Shown: one piece after another, positions 60,279 through 64,000 of the stretch
How the letters are laid out: the number at the start of each line of letters is the position of its first letter
Position numbering within the stretch: position 1 is the stretch's first letter
NCBI GenBank assembly: GCA_964494085.1
Contig: CAZBQJ010000001.1
Coordinates: forward strand, 248,001 to 312,000
Direction: 5' to 3'
Source: CAZBQJ01 sp964494085
GTDB lineage: Bacteria > Patescibacteriota > Gracilibacteria > UBA1369
Length of the DNA stretch: 64,000 bases
The notes under the pieces: generated by a model
What the model was told of the DNA's origin: nothing
What the model saw: only the letters and a program-made list of their open reading frames with translations
Databases searched by the model: none
Translations under genes and position numbers: made by a program

Positions 60279-61508
60279 CTATTCTTTACCGGACTCTTCA
60301 AAGAACCAATCATTCTTTGTTTTACTTACATATCCAGAGAAAAGTCGTTCAGTTAAACTAACGACTTCAATATCAAAATCTTTCGATAAGCCTTCATAAT
60401 TATTTTTCTTGAGTGCTATACTCTTTTCAAGTGCGTTAAAAACCTCTACATCTTTAGTTTTAAATAAAGCCAAAGCATCTTTTAATCTAGGCAATTCAAA
60501 TCCTTCTAAATATAAATAGTTTTTACAATTATATATAAAATTTTTAAATAGTGGGAAGTAATCTGAGCTTAGTTCATGTGTAAATAATATCCCTCTATTT
60601 CTTCTTATTATCTTTTTAGAATCAATTTCTTTAATACTATTATATACCAAATCGATTTTCACTTTTGAAAGAGCTTCATACTTAGATTTAAGGTTATTTA
60701 TTCTCTCTAACACACGATAGGAAAATCCATCTCCAATGATAATTAAATCCAAATCAGAAGATTCACTTTCCAATTCAGAGTTTAAAGTACTACCCCATAG
60801 GAATACTCCTAAAATCTTATTCGACATACGACGCAACTCAAAGCTGACTATTACAGCTAGAATGGCTTTTTTGACATAGTTCACACTATATAATGTATCC
60901 AACCGGTGCTCCCCTTCTTTAACCAAATAAACAAGTTTTTGATCTATCCTAAGCTGATTTATTTGTTGATAAACTTGTTTGACTTTTACATTTGAATCTT
61001 TTCCACCTAGAAAGAAAAACACCGGTACTTTAAGACTATTTAATTTATTGAAACTTTTATAGTGAATCTCATCAGCAGGCTTATTAAGTTGTCTCTCAAA
61101 CGACTCTATATTTATGTTAAAGACGTCAGGATTAGCTGTTTTTATCGTATTTAAAGTTTCTATAAAATCCTCATTAATACTGGTCTTTAAATCTGTAATT
61201 GGTGAAAACACAAGTACACTCATTACATTATCGTTCTTGTTAATGCATTGAGCTACAAAAAGTGTACTAAAAGAATAACAAACAAGAAGAATCGGCTTAT
61301 TAAACACCTTCAGATCATTCAGAGCATGCTTTACTGCCTTGGTAACATTAGTTAAAGAAAATTCACCCGCTTCTGAGTAAGTTCCAGGATACACCAAACT
61401 ATAGACATCTGAATTATATGATTTAAGGTCATCAAAAAGGGGTCTGTCTTTATATTCCCCGATATTCCCCGGGGAAACCTGGCAAGAACAGTGAAATAAA
61501 ACTCGCAT
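60279..61508 (-). CDS. Alpha/beta hydrolase fused to Pol-beta-type nucleotidyltransferase
   Basis: 409 aa. Residues 1-225 are an alpha/beta hydrolase: nucleophile elbow LVCYSFST with S79 (Ser at 81 in place of Gly), acid D171 in GGKDSN and H201 in GEHRL. Residues 228-300 are a nucleotidyltransferase: FLWGSTLNSE (G239, S240), SDLDL with D252 and D254, and a third carboxylate D286 in KIDLVY. Residues 310-409 are helical and unassigned. Both active sites look complete. I know no named family with this order. The gene is AT-rich and lies just outside the tRNA-derived repeats; TA, defence or small-molecule modification roles are all possible. Confidence 0.8.
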   Translation of the reverse strand: MRVLFHCSCQVSPGNIGEYKDRPLFDDLKSYNSDVYSLVYPGTYSEAGEFSLTNVTKAVKHALNDLKVFNKPILLVCYSFSTLFVAQCINKNDNVMSVLVFSPITDLKTSINEDFIETLNTIKTANPDVFNINIESFERQLNKPADEIHYKSFNKLNSLKVPVFFFLGGKDSNVKVKQVYQQINQLRIDQKLVYLVKEGEHRLDTLYSVNYVKKAILAVIVSFELRRMSNKILGVFLWGSTLNSELESESSDLDLIIIGDGFSYRVLERINNLKSKYEALSKVKIDLVYNSIKEIDSKKIIRRNRGILFTHELSSDYFPLFKNFIYNCKNYLYLEGFELPRLKDALALFKTKDVEVFNALEKSIALKKNNYEGLSKDFDIEVVSLTERLFSGYVSKTKNDWFFEESGKE

Positions 61509-61528
61509 TTTCCGACTTATGTTTAAGC

Positions 61529-61770
61529 TTAAGCAATTTGTCCATAAAACAACTTATTTATTTGAGGTGCGTCATGCATGCTCAATGCAGCAGCGGAAAT
61601 TGCCATGAAAGGCATTGTAAATCCAGGGTCTTCTTCGTTAACTTTATTAAGGTCAACATTAGGTAAATATCCTACTGATAAATACTTTGTGACGCTTGGG
61701 TAACTCCCCAGAAACCAAAAAATAATAGTGGAGCCCAGGCCAATATCAATAACTTTGTTTTAGTGAACAT
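61529..61770 (-). pseudogene. Frameshifted small membrane protein gene
   Basis: From the ATG at 61770 the frame reads MFTKTKLLILAWAPLLFF, a membrane segment, then stops near 61671. A second frame, open from before that point, continues LSVGYLPNVDLNKVNEE...AISAAALSMHDAPQI and stops at 61529. One missing base would join them into about 80 aa. The total length of 242 nt fits a single-base deletion. Not recognised; either decay or a sequencing error. Confidence 0.5.
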
Positions 61771-62180
61771 ACTAAAATTCTAAAATGGAATTTAATTTAT
61801 TTGCCGATATCTTATAACACAAAAAAGCCCTAAGTTCCAAATTGCGCTTTCAGCAGCAGATAAGAGATTAAAGTAGAAATTAATACATCACTGACTTAAC
61901 TTCCTATAAATCGAGTTACCCCAATTTATAATCTGTCTACCACTTCTCTCTAAACACCGAGCCCGTCTAGAATCAGTTAGTAATGACCATAAACTTTTGG
62001 GAAAGTTTATAACCAGGCCTATTATTGCAATTTGAAGCTTAAGGCGCAAATGACGATAAAAACTTTCTTTCAGTTTATCTCCATTTGTGCCTCAAGTTTC
62101 TGTTATTTTCAAAGGTCATCATGTAATACTATCACACTTTCTAAAAAATATCAAACATTATTTATTCGGCTCCATCTAGT
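61771..62180. other. Gene-free stretch with one long hairpin
   Basis: 410 nt, AT-rich, no convincing reading frame. Besides the hairpin at 62034-62100 it has a 9-bp stem ATAAACTTT/AAAGTTTAT at 61989-62010. Nothing else identified. Confidence 0.6.
62034..62100. repeat. Imperfect inverted repeat, 27-nt arms
   Basis: Arms 62034-62060 and 62074-62100, three mismatches and two G-U pairs, around a 13-nt loop. Centre of the arms reads GCAAATG / CATTTGT. It lies 80 nt beyond the stop of the minus-strand YggT-like gene. Could be a small RNA hairpin, a 3' end structure, or a remnant of a miniature transposable element. Confidence 0.65.
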
Positions 62181-62531
62181 CTATTCGGCATCATCCGGTT
62201 TACCGGCAAATATAGCTATGAGCTTGGCAATCCCCCAGGCCACCACGGCATAAACTGCAATCGCAATCAAGGCCGACGGTTCAAAGACAGCGGTTGTTTC
62301 TGCCCCACTAGTTGTAGTATTACCGAAAATAGCCTGAAACGGGAGTACAAACAAACCAGACAAAGTATAGACGAAGCTCACAAATCCACTTGTCGGATTT
62401 GCCCCAGTAACTTTAAAAGCCAAACGAAACAAGATCAAAATCTCGATAGCCCCAGCTATATAGTAGACAATATGTTGAATATTCCGATACTTCGGCTCTT
62501 TTACAACAACTTCTCTCAATTCCTCAGGCAT
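62181..62531 (-). CDS. YggT-family-like membrane protein
   Basis: 116 aa. After a polar N-terminus (residues 1-20) come a hydrophobic helix (IVYYIAGAIEILILFRLAF), the GANPTSGFVSFVYTLSGLFVLPF segment typical of YggT (family: RxxNPxxxxLxxxTxPxLxPxR), and a final helix (LIAIAVYAVVAWGIAKLIAI). Function unknown; YggT proteins are linked to osmotic or envelope functions. Confidence 0.7.
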   Translation of the reverse strand: MPEELREVVVKEPKYRNIQHIVYYIAGAIEILILFRLAFKVTGANPTSGFVSFVYTLSGLFVLPFQAIFGNTTTSGAETTAVFEPSALIAIAVYAVVAWGIAKLIAIFAGKPDDAE

Positions 62532-62569
62532 AGTTTAATATAATTAAAAAATAAATAACTTTGATAATA

Positions 62570-62716
62570 TCAAAGTTTACGACCTTGAATTATTCTAATA
62601 ATTAGGACAACCACTGCGATAACAAGCAAAATGTGGATGTATCCACCCAATGTATAGGAGCTTACCAGTCCCAGAATCCATAAGACTAGAAGTATGACGA
62701 ATATTGTCCAAAGCAT
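62570..62716 (-). CDS. Lmo0937-family small membrane protein
   Basis: 48 aa from the ATG at 62716 (MLWTIFVILLVLWILGLVSS). Two membrane helices flank YTLGGYIHILLVIAVVVLI, then a basic IIQGRKL end. This is the DUF5670/lmo0937 pattern, a short hydrophobic protein often linked to stress regulons. A longer frame to 62779 adds a non-conserved leader. 38 nt upstream of the YggT-like gene, same strand. Confidence 0.8.
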   Translation of the reverse strand: MLWTIFVILLVLWILGLVSSYTLGGYIHILLVIAVVVLIIRIIQGRKL

Positions 62717-62956
62717 AAATATATAGTTACAGGGTACAAACCATCTTAGTTCTTTTATTCCTACAAAGACAAGCATCATTACTTTTACTTTCGGATAATA
62801 AGGAGATTACGTTAAAAACCACCAGTTCCAATTTAAAATTTGTTGATATATAAGCGCTCAAATCGAGATATAAGTCTATCCGCTTTTCCAAAAAGGGGTT
62901 CCCATATCCAGATATAGCAAGTACTCTCCACACACTATTATTTAACCAAAATAATC
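62717..62956. promoter_or_regulatory. Divergent intergenic region
   Basis: 240 nt between the lmo0937-like gene and the small acidic gene at 62957. A 68-codon minus-strand frame here has unlikely composition and no start signal. No clear TGNTATAAT box is seen on either strand, so these genes may use another sigma factor. Confidence 0.35.
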
Positions 62957-63100
62957 ATGGACGAGAATACAACACCAGCTGCTACACCAGCACAGGATCC
63001 AACACAGGAAAATATGCCTGCTACAGCTCCTACAACTGAAGCAACTCCTGCACCAGAAGCAGCTCCTGAAAATCCGGCACCATCTGCTGATCAACAGTAG
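62957..63100 (+). CDS. Small Ala/Pro/Thr/Glu-rich protein, 47 aa
   Basis: Begins MDENTTPAATPAQDP and ends PSADQQ. Nearly half the residues are Ala or Pro, none is Lys or Arg, and it has no hydrophobic segment, so it would be a disordered acidic peptide. A very strong terminator follows 29 nt after the stop, which supports it being a real short transcription unit. Function unknown. Confidence 0.55.
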   Translation: MDENTTPAATPAQDPTQENMPATAPTTEATPAPEAAPENPAPSADQQ

Positions 63101-63128
63101 TTTACTCAAGTAAGTTGTTCGGTAATTT

Positions 63129-63179
63129 AAAAACCCATCCTCTTCTGACCTTAAGGGTCAGGAAACAGGATGGGTTTTT
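63129..63179. terminator. Strong bidirectional terminator
   Basis: Outer stem AAAAACCCATCCT/AGGATGGGTTTTT and inner stem CTGACC/GGTCAG. T runs on both strands serve the small gene at 62957 and the convergent gene ending at 63197. Confidence 0.92.
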
Positions 63180-63196
63180 GTTGTCAGCAATTGAGC

Positions 63197-63763
63197 TCAA
63201 TCTTCCAGATTCATAGGATATTCATAAATCCCGATCTGGGGGATTTGATTGCTTACCGATTCAAACAACTCCAATAAAGGAAAATTAGTCGTAGTCAAAA
63301 ACAGCTTTCGGCCTATCTTTGCTCGCTGTAAAGCGACGATTAAATGGACTTTATCTTCCAAATCCACGTCCTGAGCATTATCCAATTCATTAAATAGATT
63401 TTCAGCAGTAAAGATATCCGGTTTAGTCGGATTTACCGCCACCAACCCCAGTGTTTCCAAGCTGCGATGATTTCTAATCACCGCCAGTCTCTCTCTGAGA
63501 TCGTTCCTGGTTTGATCCATAACTTCAATAACTTTCTGAGTAAAAGCCTCCACTAGGTGATTTTTGGAAACATTATCATTCCCACATAGATTCACCAGTC
63601 CACCATATCTGAGTGCTCCATTCTGATTGATCATTTCTGCGCTTTGAATCGCGATTAACTTTAATTTCTTTAAAACTTGAGCCTGGCTGGCGGTTTTTAC
63701 TTCAAAAGTTGTAAAAGTATTTTGTGGATTCAACCCGTAAAATGCTAAATCATCTAACCCCAT
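63197..63763 (-). CDS. Hypothetical protein, 188 aa
   Basis: Not recognised. Soluble, mixed alpha/beta, with LKLIAIQSAEMINQNGALRYG near residue 33, VSKNHLVEAFTQKVIEVMDQTRNDLRERLAVI near 65, and a YEYPMNLED end. No motif or membrane segment. Converges on the terminator at 63129. Confidence 0.6.
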   Translation of the reverse strand: MGLDDLAFYGLNPQNTFTTFEVKTASQAQVLKKLKLIAIQSAEMINQNGALRYGGLVNLCGNDNVSKNHLVEAFTQKVIEVMDQTRNDLRERLAVIRNHRSLETLGLVAVNPTKPDIFTAENLFNELDNAQDVDLEDKVHLIVALQRAKIGRKLFLTTTNFPLLELFESVSNQIPQIGIYEYPMNLED

Positions 63764-63892
63764 TTTCGTTTATTAATAAATCAAGAGCTAATTATAGTAC
63801 TTAATTCAAAATCGTCAATTTGAACTTAGTTTTGCTCATTCTATATTTTTACTTAATATAGATTTTAGTCGTACTTCGTTATTTAACCCACT

Positions 63893-64000
63893 GTGCAAAT
63901 CGAATCAGATCTACTTATCATTAGACCCTTCAAAAAAACCGATATCAAGGCTTTTCATCAACTGGCCAAAAATCAGACAGCTATTCGTTTTATCCACTGG
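63893..64000 (+). CDS. GNAT-family acetyltransferase, 5' end
   Basis: First 36 codons from a GTG at 63893, cut by the window edge. MQIESDLLIIRPFKKTDIKAFHQLAKN matches the RimJ/RimL-type GNAT start (L.LRPFxxxDxxAxxxLxxN), followed by AIRFIHW. Substrate cannot be judged from this piece. Confidence 0.65.
   Translation, partial: MQIESDLLIIRPFKKTDIKAFHQLAKNQTAIRFIHW

Noticed and set aside
62727..62933. 68-codon minus-strand gene upstream of the lmo0937-like gene
   Set aside because: Composition is not protein-like, no start signal is seen, and it overlaps the probable leader of the small membrane gene.
1..64000. Alternative genetic code with TGA as Gly or Trp
   Set aside because: TGA ends several well-recognised genes at the expected length, for example rsmA and the helical gene at 21806.

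Overview
This is 64 kb of AT-leaning bacterial DNA, most likely from a Candidate Phyla Radiation (Patescibacteria) genome. The grounds are indirect. Genes are packed tightly, and many convergent neighbours overlap at their 3' ends. Many proteins are surface or membrane proteins of unknown function. Transketolase is split into two half genes. TGA is a normal stop, which argues against Gracilibacteria and Absconditabacteria. Almost no gene has a recognisable Shine-Dalgarno sequence; most start just downstream of an AT-rich leader and an extended -10 box of the form TGNTATAAT. A run of 100 Ns at 9237-9336 marks a scaffold join inside a tandem repeat.

Layout: 0-9 kb holds housekeeping genes (trmD 3' end, SERCA-like Ca2+ ATPase, DUF167, rsmA, hrpA helicase, a eukaryotic-type hexokinase). 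At 9.1-9.4 kb is a 37-bp tandem repeat array containing the gap. From 9.3 to 15.1 kb come unknown proteins and an S-layer-anchored protein. From 15.3 to 25.3 kb are a DinG-like exonuclease-helicase, LemA/DUF2207 membrane genes, a coiled protein and uvrB. A compositionally foreign 3.3-kb gene at 25.6-28.9 kb encodes a lipoprotein-like protein with twelve Cys/Asp/Asn metal-binding repeats. From 29 to 46 kb are DUF4112, PEBP, a frameshifted ABC exporter, tRNA-Arg, pentose-phosphate genes (rpe, rpiB, split transketolase), signal peptidase, DUF4256, a flavoprotein, ndk, an M23 peptidase, an M16 peptidase and a class B PBP. From 46 to 51 kb is a MacAB-type export operon. From 51.4 to 58.3 kb are DUF3352, L33, a cohesin/dockerin pair and a sigma/anti-sigma operon.

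From the tRNA-Thr at 58.4 kb onward the window looks like an accessory region. Degenerate copies of the tRNA 3' end recur at 58.5, 59.46 and 60.23 kb. Two truncated genes stand back to back, followed by a RelE/Phd toxin-antitoxin pair, a 409-aa alpha/beta hydrolase fused to a nucleotidyltransferase, a frameshifted membrane gene and a long imperfect hairpin. The last 2 kb return to small membrane proteins and the 5' end of a GNAT acetyltransferase gene.

The most unusual items are the repeat-rich foreign lipoprotein gene, the hydrolase-nucleotidyltransferase fusion in the tRNA-bounded region, the hairpin-forming 37-bp array, the cohesin/dockerin pair, and the split transketolase that lacks nearly all family catalytic histidines. 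All calls come from reading the sequence; no database search was run.
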